Source: Prochlorococcus sp. AG-363-P19
GTDB lineage: Bacteria > Cyanobacteriota > Cyanobacteriia > PCC-6307 > Cyanobiaceae
Length of the DNA stretch: 64,000 nt
Direction of reading: 5' to 3'
NCBI GenBank assembly: GCA_003280055.1
Contig: QCGG01000006.1
Location: 49,053 to 113,052 of the forward strand
Part shown: positions 45,005 through 53,898 of the stretch, piece by piece
Layout of the letters: every line of letters begins with the position of its first letter
Numbering within the stretch: the stretch's first letter is position 1
Position numbers and translations under genes: made by a program
Notes under the pieces: model-generated
Told to the model about the DNA's origin: nothing
Database searches by the model: none
The model's input: only the letters and a program-made list of their open reading frames with translations

Positions 45005-46423
45005 ATGTCCAAGGCTCATTTTGGTTTGATTGGTCTTGGTGTCATGGGCGAAAATCTCGTCTTAAATGCTGAGAGGAATGGTTTCTCGAGTGTTGTTTAT
45101 AACCGCACCTTTACCAAAACTGAACAATTTTTGAATGGACGTGGTGCTGGAAAACAAATTTTTGGAGCTAAAGACCTGAAAGATTTTGTGAGCAAACTAG
45201 AGCGACCTAGAAGGATTCTTATGATGATCAAGGCTGGATCAGCGATTGATTCGGTTATAGAAACAATTTCTCCTTTTTTAGAGTCTGGAGATTTGTTGAT
45301 TGATGGAGGAAATTCTGAGTTTCGCGATACTGAGCGTAGGGTTTCTGATCTAGAGAGCAGAAGCTTTGGATTTATCGGTATGGGTATCTCCGGAGGTTCT
45401 AAGGGGGCTCTTGAGGGACCTAGCATGATGCCTGGAGGGACCAAGGCCTCATATGAAGCTATTGAGAGCCTTGTTTCCAGAATGTCCGCGCAGGTTGAAG
45501 ATGGCCCTTGCGTCACTTACATAGGCCCAGGAGGCTCTGGCCATTTCGTGAAGACAGTTCATAACGGCATCGAATATGCAATAGAGCAGATCTTGTCTGA
45601 GGCTTATGACCTTATGAGACGTCTTACAGGTATGTCAGGTGTTGAGATGGCTGAAGTTATGGGCAAGTGGAATAAAACTGAAGAACTCTCGTCTTATTTG
45701 GTTGAAATTACAGAGGCTTGTCTTCGAGTGAAAGATCCCGAAGATGGAGATGACCTTGTTGAGAAGATTATGGATAAGGCTGGACAAAAAGGGACAGGAT
45801 TGTGGACTGTGCTTAGTGCGTTAGAACTTGGTGCTCCTGTTCCTACAATTTACGCAGCTCTTAATGCGAGAGTTATTAGCTCAATAAAGGATCAGAGGCT
45901 TTCGGCTCAGAAAATAATTCAGTCTCCTCCGATCAAACCTTTTGATTTGGGTGATCCACAAAGTGGCATGCCTATTTTGATGGACTCTGTAGTGCTCTCT
46001 TGCTTTGCAAGTTATGCGCAAGGGATGGAATTATTGCGACTTGGTTCGGAACAATATGATTACAAATTAGATATGCCGTCTATCGCTCAGATTTGGAAAG
46101 GGGGTTGCATTATTCGTTCTCAACTTTTATCTCGAATTCAAAGTGCTTTTAATGCTCATCCTGCCTTGCCAAATCTCATGGTAGATCCTTGGTTCGCATC
46201 AGAAGTAAATAAAAGATTGTCTAGCTTGGCATCTGTTGTTGCAGGTGGGGTGACTAGTGGCATTCCATTACCATGTATGACTAGTACGCTGGATTACATA
46301 AATAGCTATCGGACAGGTCGCTTGCCACAAAATCTTGTGCAGGCTATGCGGGATTGTTTTGGTTCACATACTTATCAGAGAGTAGACAAAGAAGGTATCT
46401 TTCATACGAATTGGATTGAATGA
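45005..46423 (+). CDS. gnd: 6-Phosphogluconate dehydrogenase, decarboxylating
   Basis: Gnd converts 6-phosphogluconate to ribulose-5-phosphate with NADPH production. ATG 45005 (MSKAHFGLIGLGVMGENLVLNAERNG is the family N-terminus) gives 472 residues, the usual length; the frame open from 44948 adds 19 unlikely residues. Other motifs are DGGNSEFRDTERR, GMGISGGSKGALEGPSMMPGG, the catalytic lysine in GSGHFVKTVHNGIEY, and the C-terminal tail YQRVDKEGIFHTNW that reaches into the partner subunit. It is coupled to pgl by an ATGA overlap. Confidence 0.96.
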   Translation: MSKAHFGLIGLGVMGENLVLNAERNGFSSVVYNRTFTKTEQFLNGRGAGKQIFGAKDLKDFVSKLERPRRILMMIKAGSAIDSVIETISPFLESGDLLIDGGNSEFRDTERRVSDLESRSFGFIGMGISGGSKGALEGPSMMPGGTKASYEAIESLVSRMSAQVEDGPCVTYIGPGGSGHFVKTVHNGIEYAIEQILSEAYDLMRRLTGMSGVEMAEVMGKWNKTEELSSYLVEITEACLRVKDPEDGDDLVEKIMDKAGQKGTGLWTVLSALELGAPVPTIYAALNARVISSIKDQRLSAQKIIQSPPIKPFDLGDPQSGMPILMDSVVLSCFASYAQGMELLRLGSEQYDYKLDMPSIAQIWKGGCIIRSQLLSRIQSAFNAHPALPNLMVDPWFASEVNKRLSSLASVVAGGVTSGIPLPCMTSTLDYINSYRTGRLPQNLVQAMRDCFGSHTYQRVDKEGIFHTNWIE

Positions 46424-47139
46424 ATAACAATATGTCTACTTATAAGTTGATGATTGCCAAAGATCAAAATGATCTAGCTCGACTCTGTTGTGAAGTTATT
46501 GCATCAAGCATCGATCTTGTCCTTGACCAGAGAGATCGATGTCAGATTTCTCTTTCTGGAGGTTCTACGCCAGAAGAAACCTACCGACGTCTTGCAAAAG
46601 AGCATTTGCCATGGGATAGAGTTGATGTGTTCCTAGGAGACGAACGGTGGGTAGCTGTAACGGATGAAAGAAGTAATGCAAAGATGTTAAGACGAACTTT
46701 ATTAGAGTCTGGTCCTGGATCTGAAGCTAAATTCTTCCCCATTCCTACTGTCGAACTTTCTAGCCCAGAAGAAAGTGCAAATAATTTTTCAACGATTCTT
46801 CAAGAACATTGCTTAGGAGAACCACCAATTTTTGATCTAATACTTCTTGGCTTGGGAGATGATGGTCATACGGCATCTTTATTTCCATATACTGACTCAC
46901 TTAAAGTTAGTAATCAATACGTTACTTCTTGTCTAGGTAAAGGCATGGAAAGAGTAACCATTACAACGCCAGTAATCAATTCAGCTAGAAAAGTGATTTT
47001 TATAGTATCTGGTGCATCGAAGAAATTGGCACTTGAACGACTAAGGGATGTTTCTGAATCAACAGAAAGGACTCCTGCTAGATTAGTACAACCAAAAACA
47101 GAGATTTTAATTCTTACCGATAAATCTACAGTAGAATAA
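46420..47139 (+). CDS. pgl: 6-Phosphogluconolactonase
   Basis: Pgl hydrolyses 6-phosphogluconolactone in the oxidative pentose-phosphate pathway. The 239-residue protein has the sugar-phosphate motif ISLSGGSTPEETYRRLA, VFLGDERWVAVTDERSNAKML, and LILLGLGDDGHTASLFP, the SOL/DevB-type signature with the catalytic His. The ATG sits in the gnd stop (ATGA), so two consecutive enzymes of the pathway are translationally coupled. A second in-frame ATG five codons in could also be used. An AU-only inverted repeat lies after the stop. Confidence 0.94.
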   Translation: MNNNMSTYKLMIAKDQNDLARLCCEVIASSIDLVLDQRDRCQISLSGGSTPEETYRRLAKEHLPWDRVDVFLGDERWVAVTDERSNAKMLRRTLLESGPGSEAKFFPIPTVELSSPEESANNFSTILQEHCLGEPPIFDLILLGLGDDGHTASLFPYTDSLKVSNQYVTSCLGKGMERVTITTPVINSARKVIFIVSGASKKLALERLRDVSESTERTPARLVQPKTEILILTDKSTVE

Positions 47140-47141
47140 CC

Positions 47142-47191
47142 TTTTGAAAAATTCCCTTGTAAGTTTGTTTTTAAAATTTAGTTTTTCAAAA
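47142..47191 (+). terminator. AU-rich inverted repeat after pgl
   Basis: TTTTGAAAAA (47142-47151) and TTTTTCAAAA (47182-47191) form a perfect 10-bp stem around a 30-base loop and are followed by TTTTTG. With one G-C pair only, it may be a weak terminator or merely AT-rich sequence. Confidence 0.3.
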
Positions 47192-47234
47192 ATTTTTGCT
47201 TGAAAATAACTACCTTTCAAACACTGAATAACCA

Positions 47235-47792
47235 ATGGACTCAAAATCAATGAATTTAATAGTAGATAAGAAACAATTCTCTGAGTGGATTTGCATTAAT
47301 GACACAATTATGGGAGGTTCTAGTCAAGCAGGTTGTGAGGTATCACAAGAAGGCTTGGTCTTAAGGGGCGAGGTTGTTGAAGAAGGGGGAGGTTTTGTCA
47401 GTTGTTGTTCTCCCCAAATTGATCCACCTTTAGACCTCTCAAGGTTTCAAGGATTTAGATTGGCTCTTGATGGTGATGGTCGTAATTTTAAATTTGCAGT
47501 AGCAACTAGCAATAGATCTTCAGGTTTTGCGGAGCGATTTTTGGGTGCTATTAGATGGGTTGCAGAGATCCCTACAAGTGAATCTGGGACTACTTTTTTT
47601 GACATATTTTTTAGAGATCTAAAGCCGGCTTTGAGAGCAAAACCTATTCCTTTTCCACTAAAATTTGATTCATCCAAAATATCTCAATTTCAATTACTCC
47701 ATTCAAAATTTGGTAGCCCTGGTAAATTAAATACTCAATTTAATTCAGGGCCTATAAATATTTTATTACGCTCGATCAGTGGAATTTCTTGA
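47235..47792 (+). CDS. CIA30-family protein (complex I intermediate-associated type)
   Basis: A 185-residue protein of the CIA30 / NADH:ubiquinone oxidoreductase assembly family. The recognisable core is WICINDTIMGGSSQAGCEVS, then VEEGGGFVSCCSP and a beta-rich galactose-binding-like region LDLSRFQGFRLALDGDGRNFKFAVATS. In mitochondria CIA30 assists complex I assembly. In cyanobacteria the role is not fixed, and NDH-1 assembly or a carbohydrate-binding function are both possible. Its end overlaps the following gene by 14 bases. Confidence 0.8.
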   Translation: MDSKSMNLIVDKKQFSEWICINDTIMGGSSQAGCEVSQEGLVLRGEVVEEGGGFVSCCSPQIDPPLDLSRFQGFRLALDGDGRNFKFAVATSNRSSGFAERFLGAIRWVAEIPTSESGTTFFDIFFRDLKPALRAKPIPFPLKFDSSKISQFQLLHSKFGSPGKLNTQFNSGPINILLRSISGIS

Positions 47793-48210
47793 GCGCTATC
47801 ATGATTCTTCTGAAATGATAGCTAAAGCGGCAGATATTTGCCTGAAGCCTTGGCGTCATGCGGTAGTACTTTTGAATGACAAATGTGAAATTGATTTTAA
47901 AGTAAATAATTTAGAATTTAAAAATATTGACGATTTAATCGATATAACTGTGCGTATAGAGTCAAGGGATTCCGAAGGGACTCGTTGCCCTGAGCGAGAT
48001 CTTGAACTTGAGATATATCGGAGTGGACAAGATGTAAACCTGATGTTGAGTTGGTGTAGTCAGCCAGAGGGACCAATGCTGTGGTATGGCAAACATCCCT
48101 TGTGGATGGATGGAATTACTGGTAAAAAATGTGAAGTCCCGATACATGGCGAATTTATTGAGGCGTTCGCTCGTAGGCTTAAAGCTTTATTCCAACTGTC
48201 CTCTCCCTAA
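47779..48210 (+). CDS. Unknown 143-residue protein coupled to the CIA30 gene
   Basis: A soluble mixed protein with no recognised domain. It has a beta-rich centre (IDITVRIESRDSEGTRCPERDLELEIY) shown here as two adjacent strands, a WCSQPEGPMLWYGKHPLWMDG segment rich in Trp/Pro, and a helical C-terminus. The start is GTG 47779 inside the last codons of the CIA30-like gene, indicating co-translation. It converges on ilvD with only 8 bases between the stops. A search would be needed to say whether it is limited to picocyanobacteria. Confidence 0.6.
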   Translation: MEFLERYHDSSEMIAKAADICLKPWRHAVVLLNDKCEIDFKVNNLEFKNIDDLIDITVRIESRDSEGTRCPERDLELEIYRSGQDVNLMLSWCSQPEGPMLWYGKHPLWMDGITGKKCEVPIHGEFIEAFARRLKALFQLSSP

Positions 48211-48218
48211 GGAGCTCT

Positions 48219-49889
48219 CTAGATCTGATCTGTTACAGCACCTTTGCTTGAACTGCTCACTAGTCGTGTGTATTTACCTAGAACTCCACTTGTGTATTGG
48301 GGCTTTGGTGCAGTCCATTTAGATCGCCTACGTCTAATCTCTTCTTCGTCGACATTCAATTGTAAAAGACGACTTTCTGCATTGACTGTAATGCTGTCGC
48401 CTTTCTGGACTAAAGCAATTGTCCCTCCTACTGCTGCTTCAGGGGCTACATGCCCAACGACCATGCCATAAGTGCCTCCGCTAAACCTTCCATCTGTGAT
48501 AAGGGCTACTTTGTCTCCAAGCCCTTTGCCTACAATTGCGGAGGTAGGAGCTAACATCTCCCTCATTCCAGGCCCTCCTATTGGGCCTTCATAACGGATC
48601 ACAATTACTTCACCAGGTTTTATTTTGTTGTTCAAAATTGCATCTAGACAGGATTCCTCACTTTCGAAAACCTGGGCAGGGCCAGTAATTGTAGGAGTCT
48701 TTACACCACTTATTTTTGCAACACTTCCTTCAGTTGCTAAATTTCCTTTGAGTATTGCTAAATGACCTTTTTTATATAGTGGATTTGAAAGAGGCCGAAT
48801 GACTTTTTGTAAGCTTGAAGGTAATGATGGAACCTCCTGAAGAATGTCGTTTAATGTTTTACCTTGAATTGTTCTGCATTCACCATGTAGCAATCCGCCA
48901 TCCAAAAGTAATTTCATTACCTGAGGAATTCCGCCAGCTTTATGGAGGTCGACAGTGACAAATTGACCACTCGGCTTTAAATCACAAATTACTGGAACTT
49001 TTTGCCGAATTCTTTCAAAGTCATCAATAGCAAGATCAACACCTGCAGTCTTCGCTATTGCGAGGAGATGAAGGACTGCATTTGTCGAGCCTCCAATAGC
49101 CATAATAACGCTAATGGCGTTTTCAAAAGCCTTTTTTGTAAGAAGGTCTCTAGGTCGAATATTTGCTTCTATCGCTTTAACTAAAACATGAGCACTTTCT
49201 TTTGCATTCTCTATCTTTTCGTCATCCTCTGCTGCCATTGTCGAGCTGAAAGGGAGGCTTAACCCCATGGTTTCGATTGCAGCAGACATTGTATTGGCAG
49301 TGAACATACCACCACAACTTCCAGCTCCAGGACAAGCATTTTGTTCAATAGCTAAAAGTTGATCTTCATCAATGCTGCCATTTGCGAATTGGCCTACAGC
49401 CTCAAAAGCACTGACTACTGTGAGGTCCGAATTATTAAGTCTTCCTGGTTTGATTGTTCCTCCATACACAAATATTGCAGGGATGTTCATTCTTGCCATA
49501 GAGAGCATGGCTCCAGGCATGTTTTTATCGCAACCACCAATTGCTAACACCCCATCCATACTTTGAGCATTGCAAGCAGTTTCTATTGCGTCTGCTATCA
49601 CCTCCCTTGAAACAAGTGAGTATTTCATACCTTCTGTGCCCATGGAGATGCCATCGCTAACTGTGATTGTTCCAAATGTTTGCGGCATGGCACCTGCCTG
49701 TCTAAGAGCCTCTTCTGAGGCTTTAGCCAAATCGTTTAACCCGACATTGCATGGAGTGATTGTGCTGTATCCATTTGCAATGCCGATTATCGGCTTATTG
49801 AAATCGTCATCACCGAACCCAACTGCTCGAAGCATTGCTCGATTCGGTGTCCGTTGAATCCCTTGAGTTATGGCCTTTGATCTAAGCAT
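48219..49889 (-). CDS. ilvD: Dihydroxy-acid dehydratase
   Basis: IlvD dehydrates dihydroxy acids to the 2-oxo acid precursors of valine, isoleucine and (through 2-oxoisovalerate) leucine and pantothenate. The 556-residue protein holds its Fe-S cluster through cysteines in [12 protein letters not shown] and [16 protein letters not shown]. Other motifs are [13 protein letters not shown], the conserved [18 protein letters not shown] segment, [14 protein letters not shown] and [17 protein letters not shown] with the catalytic Ser. It begins the minus-strand side of a convergent pair with the small gene at 47779. Confidence 0.96.
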   Translation of the reverse strand: MLRSKAITQGIQRTPNRAMLRAVGFGDDDFNKPIIGIANGYSTITPCNVGLNDLAKASEEALRQAGAMPQTFGTITVSDGISMGTEGMKYSLVSREVIADAIETACNAQSMDGVLAIGGCDKNMPGAMLSMARMNIPAIFVYGGTIKPGRLNNSDLTVVSAFEAVGQFANGSIDEDQLLAIEQNACPGAGSCGGMFTANTMSAAIETMGLSLPFSSTMAAEDDEKIENAKESAHVLVKAIEANIRPRDLLTKKAFENAISVIMAIGGSTNAVLHLLAIAKTAGVDLAIDDFERIRQKVPVICDLKPSGQFVTVDLHKAGGIPQVMKLLLDGGLLHGECRTIQGKTLNDILQEVPSLPSSLQKVIRPLSNPLYKKGHLAILKGNLATEGSVAKISGVKTPTITGPAQVFESEESCLDAILNNKIKPGEVIVIRYEGPIGGPGMREMLAPTSAIVGKGLGDKVALITDGRFSGGTYGMVVGHVAPEAAVGGTIALVQKGDSITVNAESRLLQLNVDEEEIRRRRSKWTAPKPQYTSGVLGKYTRLVSSSSKGAVTDQI

Positions 49890-49940
49890 GGTTGATTTTT
49901 GTGACCTGGGCTTTGCTTTAAGGAGTAAATACTTTCTTGT

Positions 49941-50243
49941 TTAGTTTCTTGCACCTAGATCTTCTAATTGCTTACGTACATCTGCTATTGCAGCATTGAG
50001 TTGTTCAACTCGCTCTTCCAATTGCTCACTGCTTTCATTATCTAATTTAGGAGAGGAAGTCTCAAGAGCTTCAGAACCATCTTGCATACGAGGGGCATAA
50101 AGCATTGCTCTTTGCTTACGTGTTCTTTGCCGTCGCTCAGCTTCTGAGAAAAGCCACCAGGCTAAGCCTGCAGCGCCTAATACAGCCCCAGTTACTAGTG
50201 AGGCAAGACTTCCATTTGATGAACCTTCGCGATATTGACTCAT
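49941..50243 (-). CDS. Small membrane-anchored coiled-coil protein
   Basis: A 100-residue protein with one membrane helix (about residues 14-33, LVTGAVLGAAGLAWWLF), a strongly basic stop-transfer segment (SEAERRQRTRKQRA) and a C-terminal coiled coil (about 72-97, EQLEERVEQLNAAIADVRKQLEDLG). The topology would place the coiled coil in the cytoplasm. No family is recognised. It lies between upp-like and ilvD on the same strand and may be transcribed with them. Confidence 0.65.
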   Translation of the reverse strand: MSQYREGSSNGSLASLVTGAVLGAAGLAWWLFSEAERRQRTRKQRAMLYAPRMQDGSEALETSSPKLDNESSEQLEERVEQLNAAIADVRKQLEDLGARN

Positions 50244-50267
50244 GGGAGTAGATGCATTGATGTAATC

Positions 50268-50885
50268 CTAGGTCGGGTCTGTTGCTCTGACGTTCAGTCG
50301 CAACACTGGATTTCCAATCCCTGGTTTTATTTCATTATTTGCAGTCAGTTCAGGATCTATACAAGCACAATGAATAGTCAAATCTGGTATGACTTCTGCT
50401 AAATTTTTGAGACCGGGACTAGATACTAAAGGGGTGATCACACGTATTCGTTGAGAGTTCACATTTTGGTCGCGAAGTTTTTTTAATGCGTTCAAAATTC
50501 TTTGGGCACTAGCGATTTGATCTATAAATAAAATTATGCCTTCATTTTTTTTTATGTCAGCTGGAATACCTTCTAGACAATTCTGAGCATTTGGAAGGAC
50601 GTGCTTCGCTCCGTTCCAAAGATGAATACCATTAGGGACAATTGGTATCGCAAGCAAAGGGACATTTCCTTCGATAATGGTTCCTTGTACCGTACCTTGA
50701 TTAGTAGTTATCTTTTCTATGCGTGTAGGTAACCAGTCTCTTACTGCTTCATAAGTAAGCCATTTTCCGAGCTCTTCGAAGGCTGTTGCGTAGATTGCAG
50801 GAGGTGTACCTGCTTCTCGAAGCATTGCAAGCCAGTGAAAAATTAATGGGTGTGGAGGAACTACAACTTTTAGGGCAAAGGTCAT
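50268..50885 (-). CDS. Uracil phosphoribosyltransferase-like protein with degenerate PRPP motif
   Basis: The N-terminal half clearly resembles Upp: VVPPHPLIFHWLAMLREAGTPP, then FEELGKWLTYEAVRDWLP. The typical PRPP loop (DPMLATGGS in Upp) is replaced by IDQIASAQR, and the C-terminal PGLGDAGDR motif reads KPGIGNPVLRL. So the fold is likely kept but normal UMP synthesis from uracil is doubtful. It could be a diverged phosphoribosyltransferase, a regulator or an NTP-sensing relative. The start is uncertain: ATG 50885, ATG 50891 and TTG 50894 are in frame. Confidence 0.65.
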   Translation of the reverse strand: MTFALKVVVPPHPLIFHWLAMLREAGTPPAIYATAFEELGKWLTYEAVRDWLPTRIEKITTNQGTVQGTIIEGNVPLLAIPIVPNGIHLWNGAKHVLPNAQNCLEGIPADIKKNEGIILFIDQIASAQRILNALKKLRDQNVNSQRIRVITPLVSSPGLKNLAEVIPDLTIHCACIDPELTANNEIKPGIGNPVLRLNVRATDPT

Positions 50886-50972
50886 GAGCATCAAAAGTCT
50901 TTAAATTGGAAGGAGAATTTGCTGGAATCTTGGTTTAGGATTTGAATTCTTGATGTGACTTTGTTTTTCTCC

Positions 50973-51467
50973 ATGTGGCAGCGCTTAATTGGTTTTGTTG
51001 GTCCGATTGTTTCTCTTTGCACAATAGGGTTTTTTGCTTCAATTGCCTTGGCAATTACTCCACCAGAAATTAGGGGACAAGGAGATTTTCAAATATCATC
51101 TGATATGCATGGGGAGGCTCTAACTGGCTATGAATTTGTAAAGACAGACCTTCAAGGGTTTGATTTGAGTGAGGCTGACTTACGAGGGGCGGTTTTTAAT
51201 AACAGTCAACTTCAAAATGCAAATCTGCATGGTGCAGATATGGAGGATATTGTGGCCTTTGCGAGTCTTTTCGACGGTGCTGATCTTACAGATGCAAATT
51301 TGACAAATGCATTGCTAATGGAAAGTGTCTTTACTGATGCTGAAATCACTGGAGCAGATTTTTCTAATGCTGTCATAGATAAGTTACAAAAAAATGGCCT
51401 ATGTTTGAGGGCTAATGGTACTAATACTCATACTGGAGTAAGTACTTTTGAAAGTCTTGGTTGTTAA
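50973..51467 (+). CDS. Exported pentapeptide-repeat protein (thylakoid-lumen type)
   Basis: A 164-residue protein with a signal peptide: hydrophobic residues GFVGPIVSLCTIGFFASIALA with a likely AxA cleavage before ITPPEIRG. The mature part contains about 14 A(D/N)LxX repeats (for example LSEADLRGAVFNNSQLQNAN), forming a right-handed beta-helix. Lumenal pentapeptide proteins are common in cyanobacteria and chloroplasts; their role is mostly unknown. Two Cys residues near the end (NGLC and LGC) could make a capping disulfide. GTG 50955 is an alternative start. The cobW-like gene follows 30 bases later. Confidence 0.85.
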   Translation: MWQRLIGFVGPIVSLCTIGFFASIALAITPPEIRGQGDFQISSDMHGEALTGYEFVKTDLQGFDLSEADLRGAVFNNSQLQNANLHGADMEDIVAFASLFDGADLTDANLTNALLMESVFTDAEITGADFSNAVIDKLQKNGLCLRANGTNTHTGVSTFESLGC

Positions 51468-51497
51468 CCCTAAAGCGGCACCTTTTGAATTTTTGTT

Positions 51498-52544
51498 ATG
51501 AAGCGGCTTCCTGTAACTGTCATTACTGGGTTTCTAGGCAGTGGAAAAACAACTCTCCTACGTCACTTGCTTTTAGAGGGGAAGCAGAGATTAGCAATTA
51601 TGGTTAATGAATTTGGAAGTATAGGCCTGGATGGTGACTTGATTAGAAGTTGTGGGTTTTGTTCAGACGATGAGATTGATGGGCGTTTAGTAGAGCTCAA
51701 CAATGGATGCCTTTGCTGCACTATTCAGGATGACTTTCTTCCAACGATGGAAAGACTCTTGAAAATTTCTGATCAACTTGATGGAATAGTTATTGAAACT
51801 AGTGGTTTAGCTTTACCAACTCCTCTATTGCAGGCTCTTAATTGGCCTGCTATTCGAGCAAATGTTTACGTCAATGGTGTTGTAACCATGGTGGATGGTG
51901 AGGCACTTTCTCAAGGAAGTCCTGTTGGTGATCCAGAAGGCTTAGCTCTCCAACGTGAAGAAGATCCGAGCTTGGATCATTTGTCATCGATTGAAGAGTT
52001 GTTTTCAGATCAGTTACACGTAGCCGACTTGGTATTGATTAGTAGATTGGACTGTTTGGAGAACCGAGTTGTTAATGATCTTAAGTGTGATCTAGAGAAA
52101 TATGTTCGGCCAGGAACCCCATTGATTCCTATAAGTAAGGGAAATATTGACCCCAGCTTAATTTTAGGACTAGAAAAGGAAATCGAGCCTAATAAAGACG
52201 ACTATTTGAACTTAGAGGATGATCACCATGAGCATAGGCATGTTGAGATATTCGGCGGGGTAGTTCGTTTAGAGGGTGATTTGGATATTGAGGAATTAAT
52301 AGATCTTTTGCCTCAACTTGTGTCGCTTCATCAGGTAGCTCGTCTAAAGGGCAGAGTTTGGATAAAGGAGAAGGCACTGCCTTTACAAGTTCAGATGGTT
52401 GGTCCGCGCATTAATACCTGGTATGAGTCTGCTCCAGAAAAAGCTTGGCAACCTTCTTCTAACGGTTTGGATTTCGTCGTCCTTTCTTTTCAAGAGAACG
52501 CTGATGAAAAAATGAAAGAGGCTTTATTAGTTGCTTGTTCGTAG
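51498..52544 (+). CDS. CobW/COG0523 G3E GTPase metallochaperone
   Basis: A 348-residue GTPase of the CobW/ZNG1 family, which inserts or traffics metal ions such as Zn or Co. The P-loop is GFLGSGKTTLLRHLL (about 8-22), the metal site is NNGCLCCTI (CxCC, about 68-76), the ETSGLALPTP switch follows and VLISRLD stands in for the NKxD motif. A His-rich stretch EDDHHEHRHVEIFGG near residue 240 precedes the CobW C-terminal domain. The cognate metal and client are not deducible. No cobalamin genes are near, so a Zn role is at least as likely. Confidence 0.85.
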   Translation: MKRLPVTVITGFLGSGKTTLLRHLLLEGKQRLAIMVNEFGSIGLDGDLIRSCGFCSDDEIDGRLVELNNGCLCCTIQDDFLPTMERLLKISDQLDGIVIETSGLALPTPLLQALNWPAIRANVYVNGVVTMVDGEALSQGSPVGDPEGLALQREEDPSLDHLSSIEELFSDQLHVADLVLISRLDCLENRVVNDLKCDLEKYVRPGTPLIPISKGNIDPSLILGLEKEIEPNKDDYLNLEDDHHEHRHVEIFGGVVRLEGDLDIEELIDLLPQLVSLHQVARLKGRVWIKEKALPLQVQMVGPRINTWYESAPEKAWQPSSNGLDFVVLSFQENADEKMKEALLVACS

Positions 52545-52566
52545 AAATAAAGCCAATATTTTCAAC

Positions 52567-53064
52567 TCAGCTGAAAACACCCTCGAGATTGGGTCCGCTT
52601 ATAAACCTACGCAGATTTATACCCGCTTCCATAGAAGCTTGTAGAAGTTTTTCTTGTTGCATAATCTCAAGCCCGTTCCAGAATGCATTGAAAATTTCAA
52701 TTGAAGCATTACCAACACCTACAAGTCCAATCATTGAGAAAGGGATACTTAACCAGGGAAAGCAAAGTAACAAAATGCCAAAAAGCAGTGTGTTGGCCAC
52801 ACCATCAGATACAGATGAAAGAACAGAAGAAGTTAGAATCTGTATTTGCTTTGATCTAGTCACAAGACCTTTCTTTCTTAGCGACTCTGTTTTTAAGGCT
52901 GTGAGAAGGCTTTGGTATGTTGCATAGATGACAATCGAAGTCAAGGTTGCTTTTTTTAGAAAGCCAAAGTTATTGAGTGTTCTTCCTTTCCCAGAAGGTT
53001 TGAATCGCACTGAGGTTAAAATTTCCAGAGCTGCTGGACTGAATCGTGCTTTGAGATTTCGCAA
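52567..53064 (-). CDS. Unknown membrane protein
   Basis: A 165-residue protein with two or three hydrophobic segments (about 36-56, LTSIVIYATYQSLLTAL; and about 80-115, VANTLLFGILLLCFPWLSIPFSMIG). The N-terminus is basic and the C-terminus amphipathic. I see no family motif. It is convergent with the CobW-like gene, with 22 bases between stops. Open frames on the plus strand across it are judged to be shadows because this frame has coherent hydrophobic segments. Confidence 0.55.
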   Translation of the reverse strand: MRNLKARFSPAALEILTSVRFKPSGKGRTLNNFGFLKKATLTSIVIYATYQSLLTALKTESLRKKGLVTRSKQIQILTSSVLSSVSDGVANTLLFGILLLCFPWLSIPFSMIGLVGVGNASIEIFNAFWNGLEIMQQEKLLQASMEAGINLRRFISGPNLEGVFS

Positions 53065-53342
53065 TAGCCTGACGTTTGGAGAAACTTCTATTACTTCTTC
53101 TTATTTCAGCATCAAATCAATCTAATGCAAACATCTTACCTTCTTCAATAACAGTGGATGGGTATTCATAGCATTAATTTTTAGGTTGATCTCTGAACAG
53201 CTTCTTGGTCTCTAAATCAATAGAAATCAACAATTACCTCAATTAGGTTGCTCAGAGCACCTTAATTAGCGATCGTTAAAGAGCAAAAAAGGTACTTTCA
53301 GCCCCGATCCTTTTTTGAATATTTAAATAATTAGGAGTTTCA

Positions 53343-53537
53343 GTGACCCAAGTGACTACCAAAACAAAAGAAAAGGTCTTGTCTTTACAACAACTTGCTA
53401 TGAGTTCTAGGGCTATTTGCTCTTGTTGTGGAGGGAATGGTTATACAAAAAGCACTCCGACTTGTTATCGCACATGTCTCGTTTGTTTAGGAAAAGGTCA
53501 TGTTTCAATTAGGTCAATTAATGTAATAGAAAATTAG
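53343..53537 (+). CDS. Mini zinc-finger protein with two CxxCxGxG motifs
   Basis: A 64-residue protein from GTG 53343, preceded by AGGAG eight bases upstream. It carries two DnaJ-type motifs, CSCCGGNG (about residues 26-33) and CLVCLGKG (about 46-53), which together would bind one Zn ion as in the DnaJ central domain or the plant Rubisco chaperone BSD2. There is no J-domain. It stands alone, 81 bases upstream of purS. A redox or protein-folding role is suggested by the motif only. Confidence 0.65.
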   Translation: MTQVTTKTKEKVLSLQQLAMSSRAICSCCGGNGYTKSTPTCYRTCLVCLGKGHVSIRSINVIEN

Positions 53538-53618
53538 GTTTGGTACTTTTACATTGCCTATAAAAACCTCCCTATAGTGATTTCACTTTAATGCTGAATA
53601 ATTTCTCTTCTTAAAGCA

Positions 53619-53891
53619 ATGCCTAATTTCCAAGCTCGTGTATTGGTTAGTCTCAGACCATCTGTTTTGGATCCTGCCGGAGAAGCTACTAAATCTGCAG
53701 CGACCAGATTAGGAGTTGATGGTGTTCAAAAATTGAGGATTGGTAAGTCCGTTGATTTGTCTATTGAGGCTCTTAACGAGAATGAAGCACGACAAAAGCT
53801 CGAAATACTTGCTGAAAGGCTCCTGTCAAATCCTGTTATAGAGGATTGGAAACTAGAAATTTACCCTTTACTTTCAGAAAATTTAAAGTGA
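53619..53891 (+). CDS. purS: Phosphoribosylformylglycinamidine synthase subunit PurS
   Basis: PurS bridges PurL and PurQ in the FGAM synthase complex of purine synthesis. The 90-residue protein begins [23 protein letters not shown], then [19 protein letters not shown], the standard PurS pattern. purQ follows seven bases after the stop, an invariant pairing. The purL subunit is elsewhere. Confidence 0.94.
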   Translation: MPNFQARVLVSLRPSVLDPAGEATKSAATRLGVDGVQKLRIGKSVDLSIEALNENEARQKLEILAERLLSNPVIEDWKLEIYPLLSENLK

Positions 53892-53898
53892 GGTTCCT

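Noticed and set aside
45097..45516. 139-codon minus-strand open frame inside gnd
   Set aside because: Fully inside a strongly conserved gene; no start signal or domain supports it.
52535..53125. Plus-strand open frames across the unknown membrane protein gene
   Set aside because: They have no domain or coding character, and the minus-strand frame shows coherent membrane helices; treated as shadows.
53065..53342. RNA gene or hidden ORF in the 278-base spacer before the zinc-finger gene
   Set aside because: No cloverleaf, long hairpin or convincing coding frame was found; only a short repeated TTAGGTTG and AT-rich sequence.
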